Assembly: GCA_029838195.1 (NCBI GenBank)
Contig: JALGVJ010000030.1
Location: 1 to 48,436 of the forward strand
DNA length: 48,436 nt
DNA from: Promethearchaeota archaeon
GTDB lineage: Archaea; Asgardarchaeota; Lokiarchaeia; Sigyniarchaeales; SOKP01
Direction of reading: 5' to 3'
The position numbers and the translations under genes are program-made. Below, piece by piece: positions 25,068-34,145 of the stretch (position 1 is the first letter of the stretch; every line of letters starts with the position of its first letter). A model generated the notes under the pieces. The model was given only the letters and a program-made list of their open reading frames with translations. It ran no database searches and was not told where the DNA came from.

Positions 25068-26306
25068 TCAAAGTGTTCTCGGAATCTTAAGCATGCAACA
25101 ATTTTTATATTTTCTTCCACTTCCACAAGGACAAGCATCATTTCTCCCGATTTTTTTAAAATCATGCTTAACAGGAAGGGTAATATCATGTTCAAGACGA
25201 ATCTTTTTAGCAAGAGACTGAAAATAAGGAAGTGAGTGAGCATAAAATTTTTTCCACCCTGTACATAAAACACTTAACGTTCTAGAATTATTATTTACTC
25301 GAAACTTTTGACAGTCACCATGACATAAAGAAATAAAAGGACAAGCATTACACGCTTTATTCCATGCACTCTTACTAGTACCAAAACGATAGTAAATTGG
25401 AGAATTTAGGAGGTCTTCCCATGAATCTGTCAAGATATTCCCAAGGCATAAATCTTTTCGCACGAAGAAATCACAAGGATATACTCCTCCATCATGTTCT
25501 ACCACGAAATATTGTCGACAATCTTTATTCATGTAGCACACGTTATATCTACCATAAACGAAATATTCCAAGATGGAGTCAAAATGTCGAATCGATACAC
25601 GATTTACATCATTTTTAATCCAAATGTCAAAAATCTCGCATAGAAAATCCCCCCATTCCTCTCCTGTAATAGAAAATGGAAATAATTTTTTGTTTTTCTC
25701 ATCATATTCCACACAAGGAATATATTGGTGATAATAAAATTGATGTTTTACGAGGTATTCATAGACTTCTTTTGCGCTTTTAACATTTCTATCATTAACC
25801 AATACTAATATATTAAATTCCACGTTATTTTTTTTCAAATGTTCAATTCCTTTCATTACTAATTCATGAGTGGGCGTGTTACCCCTGGTTTTTCGGTAAT
25901 GATCGTGAATGATTGGAGGACCATCAAGACTCACACCCAGAAGAAATTTATATTTCCCAAAAAATTCGGCTAATTCACTTGAAATCAAGGTTGCATTCGT
26001 TTGAAGGCCATTACTCACCCGTGAACCTGGACGTCCATATTTTTGTTGTAATTTCACTACCTTTTTGAAAAAATCAATTCCCATGAGGGTCGGTTCTCCT
26101 CCTTGCCATCCAAACACGTAATGACCATTTTGTTCCGTTGCCATGTAACTTGAAATCATTTTTTCCAATATTTCATCGGACATGCGGGGTTTTTTTCCTT
26201 CATTTTGGAGGTGATCAATATAAAAACAATATTTACATCGGAGATTGCAATCGGCACCCGCAGGTTTTATGAGAAGAGAAAAAGGTTTCATGATGTGGTT
26301 AATCAT
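25068..26306 (-). CDS. Anaerobic sulfatase-maturating radical SAM enzyme (anSME) with SEC-C tail
   Basis: A 412-residue radical SAM/SPASM enzyme that oxidises an active-site Cys or Ser of sulfatases to formylglycine without oxygen. The SAM cluster motif is CNLRCKYC (C20, C24, C27), with GGEP at 69-72. The eight auxiliary-cluster cysteines of characterised anSMEs all appear in order: C257, C263, C278, C319, C322, C328, C332 and C348. The proposed catalytic Asp follows C278 directly (D279, YPCD). The last 25 residues add a SEC-C zinc motif (ACPCGSG...NCC). The only sulfatase gene in the window, at 10494-11801, has a Cys-type CSPSR site, so it is the likely client though 13 kb away. ATG 26306 and ATG 26291 are both possible; the second gives the common family start MKPFSLLIKPAGADC. 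The enzyme implies an anaerobic lifestyle. Confidence 0.93.
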   Translation of the reverse strand: MINHIMKPFSLLIKPAGADCNLRCKYCFYIDHLQNEGKKPRMSDEILEKMISSYMATEQNGHYVFGWQGGEPTLMGIDFFKKVVKLQQKYGRPGSRVSNGLQTNATLISSELAEFFGKYKFLLGVSLDGPPIIHDHYRKTRGNTPTHELVMKGIEHLKKNNVEFNILVLVNDRNVKSAKEVYEYLVKHQFYYHQYIPCVEYDEKNKKLFPFSITGEEWGDFLCEIFDIWIKNDVNRVSIRHFDSILEYFVYGRYNVCYMNKDCRQYFVVEHDGGVYPCDFFVRKDLCLGNILTDSWEDLLNSPIYYRFGTSKSAWNKACNACPFISLCHGDCQKFRVNNNSRTLSVLCTGWKKFYAHSLPYFQSLAKKIRLEHDITLPVKHDFKKIGRNDACPCGSGRKYKNCCMLKIPRTL

Positions 26307-26436
26307 TTATTAATGAAATATAAAAGTTAATCCAAGTATGATAGAAAGCTATGTTAGGAATTTAAAAAATTTAACCTCATGAAATTGTTAATTGTTCATT
26401 TAAATGGGATAATATTTTTAGAATGATTGCGAAATT

Positions 26437-27546
26437 TTAATTTTTAATTTGAGAAAAAGTTCCTACTATTCGGGATTTATTTTTAAATTTATTCATCTCC
26501 ATGATGATACCTTTCAATCCCGCCCCATCATGGATTAAAGTTTTTTCAAATTTCATTAACATTATTCCTTGCCCACCGGGTTTTATTTCTTCTCCTTCTA
26601 TAAATTTAAATGGAGAAACTTTTAACTCAACCATGGCGTGATATTCCATATTAGCTTTTGATGTGATGATCTCCTCTTTTGGTTTGTAGAATGGATTAAT
26701 CTTAATTAAGGCTTTAATTTGCTTTTCCCCTCTAAATATTCCTGGCGTTGCTAATAAGTTATCGCGATTGATCTCATTAGGCGAAATTTTTCCTTTCAAT
26801 GCTAATCCAACACGATCTCCTTGCTTTGCCTCTTTAAATGCTCTGTCATTCTTTTGAATGCTTCTTATGATGACTTTTTTAGAAGGGCCTTCGAATCCCG
26901 TAAGCTCTAATAATTGATTTACCTTAACTTCTCCTTTATCGACCATTCCGAGAATGACCGTTCCAATTCCCTTTACAGGAAATGCATGATCTATTAAAAC
27001 TTTCGTGTAGGAATGATTTTGAACCATATTAGTAGCTTTTTCTCCAAGTTTTAGGATTATATTTTTTAAATCTTTTATGTCTTCTTTCGTTCTCAATTCG
27101 AAAATAATGGACTTCTTTAAACTCGTAGTATTGAGAATTTTATTTAATTTATTTTTCAACTCCTTTAACTTCCATTCAGTTGCTCCGGATATTCCCGTAA
27201 TCACGAATAATGGTTGGCAATAAGCCCGATCTCGGTGAAAAGTATCCATTCCTAATAAAATCTCTCCTATTTCCGCATTCAAGCCTTTTTCAACATCAAT
27301 CACTAAAAGATGAATTTTCGTGAGAGATAAAACCTGCAAAAAAGGCTTTATTTTATCAGGATAATCAAGAGGCGTTAAAGCACAAAAAATCTGGTTTAAA
27401 GTAGCATCTAATCTATTATAAAATAAAATGTCGGATTTAGTCCCCGGAGAACCCAAACCTTGTCCAATTAAATTAGAGGATTCAAATTTATTTCCAAAAA
27501 TTCCAATGCTAATCGTTAATTCGTCTTGAACCGCTTGTTGATCCAT
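26437..27546 (-). CDS. SelB/EF-Tu-like protein with degenerate GTPase domain
   Basis: A 369-residue paralog of the elongation-factor Tu/SelB family. Residues of about 180-255 are a clear beta-barrel domain 2 (FPVKGIGTVILGMVDKGEV, then AKQGDRVGLALKG), and residues of about 270-365 fit domain 3. The N-terminal G domain is recognisable by position only. The P-loop should read GHVDHGKT but is GIFGNKFESS, the switch region reads GSPGTKSDI, the DxxG motif is absent, and NKxD is replaced by ITGIS. GTP binding and hydrolysis are therefore doubtful. Domain 2 is closest in feel to archaeal SelB, the selenocysteine-specific factor; such pseudo-GTPase paralogs have been noted in archaea but their role is unclear. 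Recruitment of a tRNA, or a regulatory decoy, is speculation. It lies between the anSME and aldolase genes on the same strand, with gaps of 130 and 142 nt. Confidence 0.72.
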   Translation of the reverse strand: MDQQAVQDELTISIGIFGNKFESSNLIGQGLGSPGTKSDILFYNRLDATLNQIFCALTPLDYPDKIKPFLQVLSLTKIHLLVIDVEKGLNAEIGEILLGMDTFHRDRAYCQPLFVITGISGATEWKLKELKNKLNKILNTTSLKKSIIFELRTKEDIKDLKNIILKLGEKATNMVQNHSYTKVLIDHAFPVKGIGTVILGMVDKGEVKVNQLLELTGFEGPSKKVIIRSIQKNDRAFKEAKQGDRVGLALKGKISPNEINRDNLLATPGIFRGEKQIKALIKINPFYKPKEEIITSKANMEYHAMVELKVSPFKFIEGEEIKPGGQGIMLMKFEKTLIHDGAGLKGIIMEMNKFKNKSRIVGTFSQIKN

Positions 27547-27688
27547 GATAATTAAAAGAATCCATCAAACTAAACCTTTATTGAAGAAAATTATGATAAA
27601 ACGGGTTAATTCGCCTTTTTTTAAAGATCATTGCAGAATTTTTTCATGAATTTTAAAAAGTACTAAGATTTCGGGACCGAAATTTAGT

Positions 27689-28549
27689 TTAAGCTTTATT
27701 AGAGCTTCCAAATAATCGTATTCTATCTTTAACTCGCTCTTTAAATAATTCTTGAGACCATTTCACGATATCTTGATAATAATTTTTTTCCATTCTTTTT
27801 TGTAATCGTTCTTTTATATTTTCAGCAACAAAAAGCGATACTTCTGAAAAATAATTTATTTTCGTAATCCCTTCTCTGATGCATCTTTTAAAGTCATCGT
27901 CGGAAACACCTGATCCTCCATGTAAAACGAGAGGAATGTCGGTAATGTCCCTAATTTTTTTCAATCTTTGAAAGTCAATTTCCGGTTTTTTAAGACAAAC
28001 GCCATGTACCGTTCCAATGGAAATTGCTAAGGCGTCCACCCCCGTTTTTTCTACGAATTCCCTTACCAAGGCAGGATCCGTATAAATCGGTTCATCCATA
28101 TCAGTTTCCCCTTTATCTGGATTCCCTTCTTCCATGGAGACATGACCTAATTCTGCCTCCACGTCAATACCTAACGCATGAGCTTTTTCAACAATTTTTC
28201 TCGTGGTTTCAAGATTCATTTCAAAAGGCAAGGCAGACCCATCGTACATGACGGCTGATGCACCCAAATCCATTGCCCGTAAATTTGCTTCAAAAGACCC
28301 GTGGTCTAAAAGAATAACTACTGGGACCGTAGCTTTCCTTGCTAATTTTCTCATGATTGTAAACATCAAATCCATGGGAATGAAACGCTCATGTCCTTCT
28401 CCAAAAGCCAAGATGACGGGTGAATGCTCTTCCTCAGCAGCTTGAATAACTGCACGAGCCGATTGAACATCTAATACGTTAAAACTTCCCACGGCATGCT
28501 GTTCTTTTTGAGCCTTTATTAATAATTTTTTTAAAGAAACTAACGGCAT
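27689..28549 (-). CDS. Class II ketose-bisphosphate aldolase (fructose/tagatose type)
   Basis: A 286-residue zinc-dependent aldolase that cleaves fructose- or tagatose-1,6-bisphosphate to dihydroxyacetone phosphate and glyceraldehyde-3-phosphate. Catalytic Asp82 and zinc ligand His83 lie in LLDHG, and Glu133 in EAELGH. The second and third zinc histidines are H182 in GTVHG and H210 in LHGGSG. KINYFSE carries the substrate-phosphate contact. The family pattern YTDP at about 156-159 also fits. The length equals the usual GatY/FbaA size. Most archaea use class I aldolase or FBP aldolase/phosphatase, so a class II enzyme suggests a bacterial-type sugar branch, possibly tagatose, deoxy-sugar or 2-keto sugar breakdown. 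It precedes an MFS transporter (upstream gene, 126 nt) in the same direction, consistent with a carbohydrate pathway. Exact substrate unknown. Confidence 0.9.
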   Translation of the reverse strand: MPLVSLKKLLIKAQKEQHAVGSFNVLDVQSARAVIQAAEEEHSPVILAFGEGHERFIPMDLMFTIMRKLARKATVPVVILLDHGSFEANLRAMDLGASAVMYDGSALPFEMNLETTRKIVEKAHALGIDVEAELGHVSMEEGNPDKGETDMDEPIYTDPALVREFVEKTGVDALAISIGTVHGVCLKKPEIDFQRLKKIRDITDIPLVLHGGSGVSDDDFKRCIREGITKINYFSEVSLFVAENIKERLQKRMEKNYYQDIVKWSQELFKERVKDRIRLFGSSNKA

Positions 28550-28675
28550 GGATGAGTTTTCCTATTTTAATAAGTAAAACAATCCTTAAAACTATTTGAA
28601 ATTTTTGATAAGACCTATTTTTACTTGCTTGAAAAAGAATGATATTATAAAGAAATGAAAAAAGAAGAAAGATGA

Positions 28676-29959
28676 TTATTCTGTAATCATTGTCAAATCG
28701 GTTCCTCTTGTTTCCGGGAGAAATTTAATAGTTAACGGGATTGCAACCAAACAACCGGGAATAACTATTACCAAGAATAGCGTTTCGAAATCTAGCCAGA
28801 GACGTAATATGGAAAAGAAAATGCTTATCCCGACAAATATAAAAAGTCCAATTAATGTTGTAAAAATGGCTATTGAAGCCCGATATCGCGTCGGAATTAA
28901 TTCATTTGACATGATACCAGTTGTGTCGGGAATTAACCATAAAGCAAAAATGAAAATTCCATAGGTTAAGCCTGTTAAAATTATCAAATTATTCTTGATA
29001 CAGATAAGGGAAATTATTAAAAAGATCGGAAGGATGATTAAATTAGTTAACAATCCCGCTTTTCTTCCCTTTTTATCGTTAAGAAATCCAATAAAATAGC
29101 CCCATGGAATACTGATTAAATATCGAAGGTAATAAATGAGATTTACTTCCTCTAATGTGAAATTTGTAGCTAAAAAGGGTTCCCAATAAGACCTGAACGA
29201 CATGCCGCCCATTGAGCCCAACAATCCAACGATTAATATCAATATTACAATTTTGAAATTCTTTAATTTTGGAATGCGCTTCATGGATTGAATGAAACTT
29301 TCTTTATTATCATATCGTTCTTGAGGAGAAGGGTCCTCCTTTTTCTTTCTTTCTTTCATTGTCAAATACACGCTAGATTCTTTAAGCGTAAAAATAATTA
29401 AAAGAGATACAATCGAACCCCCAATAAAAGGAAGAAAGAAAATCGCTCTCCAATTAGGATTATCAGAGGTTATGAAAATACCTCTCATGAAAGGCACTAA
29501 TAAAGCTCCAATTAATCCAATAATCTTGATTACCATGAAATATTGAGAACGCTTTTCCTTAGGAGCTTCTTCATTCACTAAAAGCATTTGAATATCAGCT
29601 GCAATAAAAGCATTACCAATGAGCGCTCCTAAAAGATAACTGGAGAAATCTTGAGAAAAAATAACGAAAACAGCACTAATAGACATTCCAAGCATGTTAA
29701 TTGTTAAGGCAATTTTCCTCCCATATCGATCTGCGATATACTTTATTCCTAAGGAGAGTAGCATGAAAAGAGGTAATAAACTCATGCCAATGCCATATAA
29801 CGCATAAGCCTCATTCTCGGGCATTCCTTTAGAAATCAAGAATTCATTCACGACGAAAGAAGCGACTAAGGGGGATGCATTCGAGGTAAAAATATCTATT
29901 AGATTCATCAACCCGCATACTCCAATAGCATAATAGATATACCTCTTAGAATAGATCAC
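28676..29959 (-). CDS. MFS transporter, sugar-porter-like
   Basis: A 427-residue major facilitator with 12 predicted membrane segments and an intracellular loop of about 25 residues after helix 6 (KERKKKEDPSPQERY). The loop 2-3 signature is DRYGRKIAL (about 72-80) and its half-repeat is NDKKGRKAG in the second half. Near the C-terminus FLPETRGTDLT is the sugar-porter-type ending. This points to import or export of a sugar, polyol or organic acid. The start is GTG 29959; no ATG lies in the first 17 codons. It is divergent from the SDR dehydrogenase gene and lies upstream of the class II aldolase on the same strand, so the three may serve one catabolic route. The transported compound cannot be read from the sequence. 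Confidence 0.85.
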   Translation of the reverse strand: MIYSKRYIYYAIGVCGLMNLIDIFTSNASPLVASFVVNEFLISKGMPENEAYALYGIGMSLLPLFMLLSLGIKYIADRYGRKIALTINMLGMSISAVFVIFSQDFSSYLLGALIGNAFIAADIQMLLVNEEAPKEKRSQYFMVIKIIGLIGALLVPFMRGIFITSDNPNWRAIFFLPFIGGSIVSLLIIFTLKESSVYLTMKERKKKEDPSPQERYDNKESFIQSMKRIPKLKNFKIVILILIVGLLGSMGGMSFRSYWEPFLATNFTLEEVNLIYYLRYLISIPWGYFIGFLNDKKGRKAGLLTNLIILPIFLIISLICIKNNLIILTGLTYGIFIFALWLIPDTTGIMSNELIPTRYRASIAIFTTLIGLFIFVGISIFFSILRLWLDFETLFLVIVIPGCLVAIPLTIKFLPETRGTDLTMITE

Positions 29960-30148
29960 TCTCTTCTCTTGTTGGTCCTCTAATTCGATATATCCTCACC
30001 ATCTAATAAATTATAAAATTTAATATTTCGAGAAATTGTAAATTGTATTAAAATTATTGTAAATTTTAAGTCAAATAATATCATTTTTATTCGTGTTAAT
30101 TTTTAAAAATCTTTTATTTATCAATGATTACATCACCATTAGGTACTC

Positions 30149-30919
30149 ATGAACATTTTAAATAAATTCAAATTAGATGGAAAAATTGCTCTCGTTACAG
30201 GGGCTAAAAGAGGAATTGGCAAGAGCCTTGCTATTGCACTAGCGGAGGCAGGAGCAGATATCATAGGAGTTTCCCGTACATTAGAATCTAGCGGGAGTGA
30301 AGTAGAAAAAGAAATACTTGCATTAGGTAGAAAATTTATTCCCTATCGATGTGATTTTTCTAAAAGAAAGCAATTATATGAGTTCATCAATTCCGTGAAG
30401 AGAAAATTTCCAAGAATAGATATATTGGTGAATAATGCGGGGACGCTCTATCGCGAACTTGCCATTAATCATTCGGATGAAAAATGGGATGAAGTATTAG
30501 AAGTTAATTTGAACGCTCAATTTATCTTGACTCGAGAAATAGCAAAAGAGATGATAAAAAGAAATGGGGGAAAAATCATATTTACTGCTTCCGTTCTCTC
30601 TTTCCAAGGAGGAATTTTAGTTCCAAGTTACTCCGCAAGCAAGGGCGCTATTGGGCAATTAACCAAGGCATTAGCAAATGAATGGGCTCCTCATGGAATA
30701 AATGTCAATGCTATTGCTCCTGGCTACATTGTTACCGATTTTACTGCAGATTTAATAAAAAATGAAAAACGGTACCAGTCCATTTTGGAAAGGATACCTG
30801 CGGGAAAATGGGGCACTCCTGATGATTTAAAAGGAATAATTGTCTTTCTTTCTTCTGATGCTTCCAAATACGTGAATGGAGTAGTAATTCCCATCGATGG
30901 GGGTTGGCTAGCCCGTTGA
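30149..30919 (+). CDS. SDR-family dehydrogenase, gluconate 5-dehydrogenase/KduD-like
   Basis: A 256-residue classical short-chain dehydrogenase. The cofactor motif TGAKRGIG is at residues 17-24, NNAG at 95-98 and the catalytic triad is S148, Y161 and K165 in YSASKGA. NLNAQFILTREIAKEM and APGYIVTDFT are typical of the gluconate 5-dehydrogenase and 2-deoxy-gluconate (KduD) group. Such enzymes interconvert a sugar acid and its keto form, which would fit the neighbouring sugar transporter and aldolase. The basic residue after the motif (VSRT) suggests NADP rather than NAD. The C-terminal IPIDGGWLAR is the usual end. It converges with the UROD-like gene, so it likely forms its own transcript. Substrate is unproven; an acyl-carrier reductase (FabG) is the alternative. 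Confidence 0.85.
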   Translation: MNILNKFKLDGKIALVTGAKRGIGKSLAIALAEAGADIIGVSRTLESSGSEVEKEILALGRKFIPYRCDFSKRKQLYEFINSVKRKFPRIDILVNNAGTLYRELAINHSDEKWDEVLEVNLNAQFILTREIAKEMIKRNGGKIIFTASVLSFQGGILVPSYSASKGAIGQLTKALANEWAPHGINVNAIAPGYIVTDFTADLIKNEKRYQSILERIPAGKWGTPDDLKGIIVFLSSDASKYVNGVVIPIDGGWLAR

Positions 30920-30984
30920 ATTAAAGAATATCGTGAATGAAACTAAAAAAAAGGAATAAATTATTTATTTTTACATTTACCAAA

Positions 30985-32169
30985 TCAAGAAGGGTTTGAA
31001 TTTTTTTTAATTTTTATGGCATTCCTGTATTCTTTTTTAAATTTGCGATAGTTTCCTTTTCCTCCCTTTCCTCCAATGAATTCGGGTAAGAAGAAATACG
31101 CTCTCGCTCTATCCATAAAAATATTAAATGTTATAAGATATTTTGGGTTCAATATTTTATAGAAATGCTCTAAACGTTCCGGTCTATCAAAGAGATCTAT
31201 TACAATACTCTTACCAGCGCCTTGAATTTTTTTATAAAAGGGCATCCACGTATCGCTAGCACAAGGTTCATTTCCAGCTCCAGGAACCCATTGAATTCCT
31301 GTAATTGAATCGATTTTTAGAAGTGTATCGAGATGTTCAAGGGCTAGGGGGCCATCTAAATGATAAATTGCATATTCCATGTGTTCTGCCTGCTTAATGA
31401 TATCCGGAACTACGAAATTCTTAAACCATTTTGGGTTTAACATGGCACTAAAATCACATTGTATTGGGTACCAACTTTTTGACGACCAAAGAGGCATCCA
31501 ACTGCTTACACCTTTACAATAGTGGAGTATAATTGCGAGTAAATCATCATAAACTTTTAACAATTTCTCTAGAATTATAGCACGACAAGTATTAATTATC
31601 TCAGGATTTCGTTTCATGGTTAAAATAATATTTGTTGGCCCCAAAAAAGCCGATAAAATATCTAAAACGCCTCCAATATCTGTAATGGCTATGCAATAAT
31701 CCGTGTTTCCTCTTTTTGCAGCAAATTCAGTTACTTTCTTTAAACGAGCATACCATGGATTGTTCATGTTAATTTTAACGTTTTCTAATAAAGGGATAAT
31801 TTCTGCTGGAGAAGTTTTCATGTGAAACCAAGCAGTTCTTGATTGATAAACGGGATTAATACCAAAAATAGCTGCCATTACACAAGGACCATAATTAGGA
31901 AAAAATCGAGGAATGTTTTCGCCTCCAAATTCTAAAGTTTGGGAGATCTTTTCAAATTCATTTATAGCATGATCAAAATTATCCCAATTTTTAGCTAAAA
32001 ACCAAGGATCAAAGAATTCCAAGATTGCATCTCCTTTCGGGATTTTCTTTCCTTCTTTCGGCACCCAAAACCCAATACATGGGCGATCTATTATTTCATG
32101 ATCCCACCATGCTTCCATTCTCTCTTTTGCTTCAATGATATCTTCTTTAAGTTTATTCAGTAATTTCAC
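30985..32169 (-). CDS. UROD/MetE-superfamily-like protein (putative methyltransferase)
   Basis: A 394-residue protein whose N-terminal WWDHEIIDRPCIGFW and overall (beta/alpha)8-like pattern resemble the uroporphyrinogen-decarboxylase-like proteins found with corrinoid methyltransferase systems. Conserved-looking stretches are MPLWSSKSWYPIQCDFSAML, HLDGPLALEHLDTLL and IQWVPGAGNEP. The His-Leu-Asp-Gly segment near 270 parallels the active-site loop of related enzymes. These proteins generally do not decarboxylate uroporphyrinogen but are thought to move methyl groups; substrate unknown. No corrinoid protein gene is adjacent. The start is GTG 32169; the next in-frame ATG (residue 18) would cut the conserved WW motif region only slightly upstream, so it is less likely but possible. 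It is convergent with the SDR gene. The family assignment is tentative. Confidence 0.55.
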   Translation of the reverse strand: MKLLNKLKEDIIEAKERMEAWWDHEIIDRPCIGFWVPKEGKKIPKGDAILEFFDPWFLAKNWDNFDHAINEFEKISQTLEFGGENIPRFFPNYGPCVMAAIFGINPVYQSRTAWFHMKTSPAEIIPLLENVKINMNNPWYARLKKVTEFAAKRGNTDYCIAITDIGGVLDILSAFLGPTNIILTMKRNPEIINTCRAIILEKLLKVYDDLLAIILHYCKGVSSWMPLWSSKSWYPIQCDFSAMLNPKWFKNFVVPDIIKQAEHMEYAIYHLDGPLALEHLDTLLKIDSITGIQWVPGAGNEPCASDTWMPFYKKIQGAGKSIVIDLFDRPERLEHFYKILNPKYLITFNIFMDRARAYFFLPEFIGGKGGKGNYRKFKKEYRNAIKIKKNSNPS

Positions 32170-32342
32170 GTTCTTTTATTAATTTCCCATCAATAAAATG
32201 CAATGATAATAAATAGGAAATATGATATAATAAAGAAATGGAAAAGTGATATTATAGATTTATATCCATTAATTTTATTATGGCTACAACGATGAAAACT
32301 ATATTTTATTTTCTTAGCGGAAGACATTTCAGTAGATTTCTT

Positions 32343-33323
32343 CTATTCCTTAATCATTTTCAATAAATCAGAAAAGTCCAAATTACCCCCGCTAATGATG
32401 ACACCTATATTCTTTCCTTTAAATAAAGATGAATATCTCTTTAGGGCAGCTAGCCCTACTGCTCCTGCCCCTTCACATATCTGATGATGATATTTTAAGA
32501 AGGTAATAATAGCATCTTTAATCTCTTGTTCCGATACCAAAAGAATATCCGCGCAATATTTAAGAATGTAGGGAAAAGTGATTGAATTCTTTTCAATGCT
32601 TCCATGCAAGCCCTCTGCTATCGATTCTCTCATGGGAATATCTACGATTTTTCCTTCCTTGAAAGATGCATGCATGGGGCTACTGGCTTCCGATTGAACA
32701 CCATAAACTTGAATTTCAGGATTTATTTGCTTTACCGTAAATGACATTCCCGAGAGAAGGCCTCCCCCTCCCACGGGGGCTAAAAGAATTTCAAGATCGG
32801 GGTTTTGATTCAATATTTCTATGCCAATTGTTCCTTGTCCCGCAAGTACAATAAAATCATTATAAGCAGAAATAAATTTTTTCTTTTCTTTTCTTTCAAT
32901 TTCACGAGCAATACGCTCAGCGTCATCATAAATAGAACCTTGAATGCGAAGATCCACTCCATAAGAACGAATGGCTTCTATTTTTGTTCGAGGAGTATTT
33001 TCGGGAACGATAATTGTAGTAGGAACATTTAATAATTGGGAGGCGAATCCTATACCTTGAGCGTGATTTCCAGATGAAGCTACTACAACACCTTTTTCTT
33101 TTTCCTCGTCCGTGAGAGTAAGCATGGCATTGAGTCCCCCTCTAATTTTAAAAGAATTCGTGACCTGTAAATTCTCTAACTTTAAAAACACGTTTCCTCC
33201 ACAAATTTTACTATAATACTTGCTAAATTCTAAAGGCGTTTCTCGAATATATGACTGAATCCTGTTTCGTGCCTTAATAATGTCTATTAGCTTTAGATCT
33301 TCGTACTCATTTTTTTCAATCAT
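32343..33323 (-). CDS. Threonine dehydratase (catabolic, no ACT domain)
   Basis: A 326-residue PLP enzyme of fold type II that deaminates threonine to 2-oxobutyrate, with serine as a common alternative. The Schiff-base lysine lies in NSFKIRGG (about residue 59). The phosphate-binding loop is GGGGLLSG, SSGNHAQGI is the substrate-contacting asparagine loop and the final SGGNLD holds the residue near the PLP nitrogen. With no C-terminal ACT-type regulatory domain it resembles biodegradative TdcB or serine racemase rather than the feedback-controlled IlvA. The start is placed at ATG 33323; a GTG three codons upstream (33332) is possible. It is a single gene with a gap of about 190 nt before the HAD gene on the other strand. 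It could supply 2-oxobutyrate for energy or isoleucine, or racemise serine. Confidence 0.9.
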   Translation of the reverse strand: MIEKNEYEDLKLIDIIKARNRIQSYIRETPLEFSKYYSKICGGNVFLKLENLQVTNSFKIRGGLNAMLTLTDEEKEKGVVVASSGNHAQGIGFASQLLNVPTTIIVPENTPRTKIEAIRSYGVDLRIQGSIYDDAERIAREIERKEKKKFISAYNDFIVLAGQGTIGIEILNQNPDLEILLAPVGGGGLLSGMSFTVKQINPEIQVYGVQSEASSPMHASFKEGKIVDIPMRESIAEGLHGSIEKNSITFPYILKYCADILLVSEQEIKDAIITFLKYHHQICEGAGAVGLAALKRYSSLFKGKNIGVIISGGNLDFSDLLKMIKE

Positions 33324-33519
33324 TTTTTCCACTCAAAATAGAACACTTACCATTTTAAAGAATTTTAACTTAAATAATAAAAATAACCAAATCATAAAAA
33401 TACAATGAAATCTAAGGATTTATTACCTCTCTTGTTAGCATTTTTAGTCCAACTCTTAAAAATTATTCGAAAACCTTTAAAATAAAAAAAATATTAATCA
33501 TTTTTTCATTTCATCAATC

Positions 33520-33999
33520 ATGAAAGTCTTTTCCATCCCTAATTTTAAAACACTAACCATTGAAAACATATTATTTGACCTGAATGGTACCATTCAATTT
33601 AGTGGAGAAATTTCTCTTGAATTGATTGAGAAAATGCAAGAATTAAAAAAATTTTATAATGTATTCGTTATTTCAGCAGATACTCGAGGAAATCTAAAAA
33701 ATCTTGCTGAAAAAATGAATGTGGATTATATTAAAATCGCAATGTCGAATGATCTTACCGAAGCGGAGGCAAAAAATAGAGAATTGGAAAAACTAGGGGA
33801 AGATAAGACTGCAGCTATCGGAAATGGAAATAATGACGCATTAATGCTGAAAAATGCTGCTTTAGGAATTGCAATTTTAGGAAAAGAAGGATTATCCGTC
33901 CAAAGCTTATTAAATTGCGATGTTGTATTGCCAGATCCCATTTCTGCCATGAATTTTTTACTTGATGAGCAAACTTTAATCGCTACCTTGAGAACATAA
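33520..33999 (+). CDS. Small soluble HAD-fold protein (P-type ATPase-like subgroup)
   Basis: A 159-residue haloacid-dehalogenase-fold protein consisting of the core alone, with no cap domain. Motif I is FDLNGT (residues 19-24): the nucleophile Asp20 is present, but the general acid position holds Asn instead of Asp. Motif II is the Ser of ISAD (S52) and the final motif is GNGNND with Asp106. This pattern matches the small proteins named soluble P-type ATPases, which look like the phosphorylation domain of an ion pump but have no membrane part. Their substrate is unknown, and loss of the second Asp suggests slow or no phosphoester release. It stands alone between threonine dehydratase (divergent) and the unknown gene at 34146 (convergent). 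Confidence 0.72.
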   Translation: MKVFSIPNFKTLTIENILFDLNGTIQFSGEISLELIEKMQELKKFYNVFVISADTRGNLKNLAEKMNVDYIKIAMSNDLTEAEAKNRELEKLGEDKTAAIGNGNNDALMLKNAALGIAILGKEGLSVQSLLNCDVVLPDPISAMNFLLDEQTLIATLRT

Positions 34000-34145
34000 T
34001 CCCTCTAATCAAGAAGATGAAAAAAGAATATCACTTCTTTATTAAAACCATTTGTTATTAATCCTTATAAATCCAACCTGTGCATCAGGTTTTTCCTCAA
34101 ATAACTTTCCATCCGGATTTTTTATTTGAGTCATTAATTGGATTA

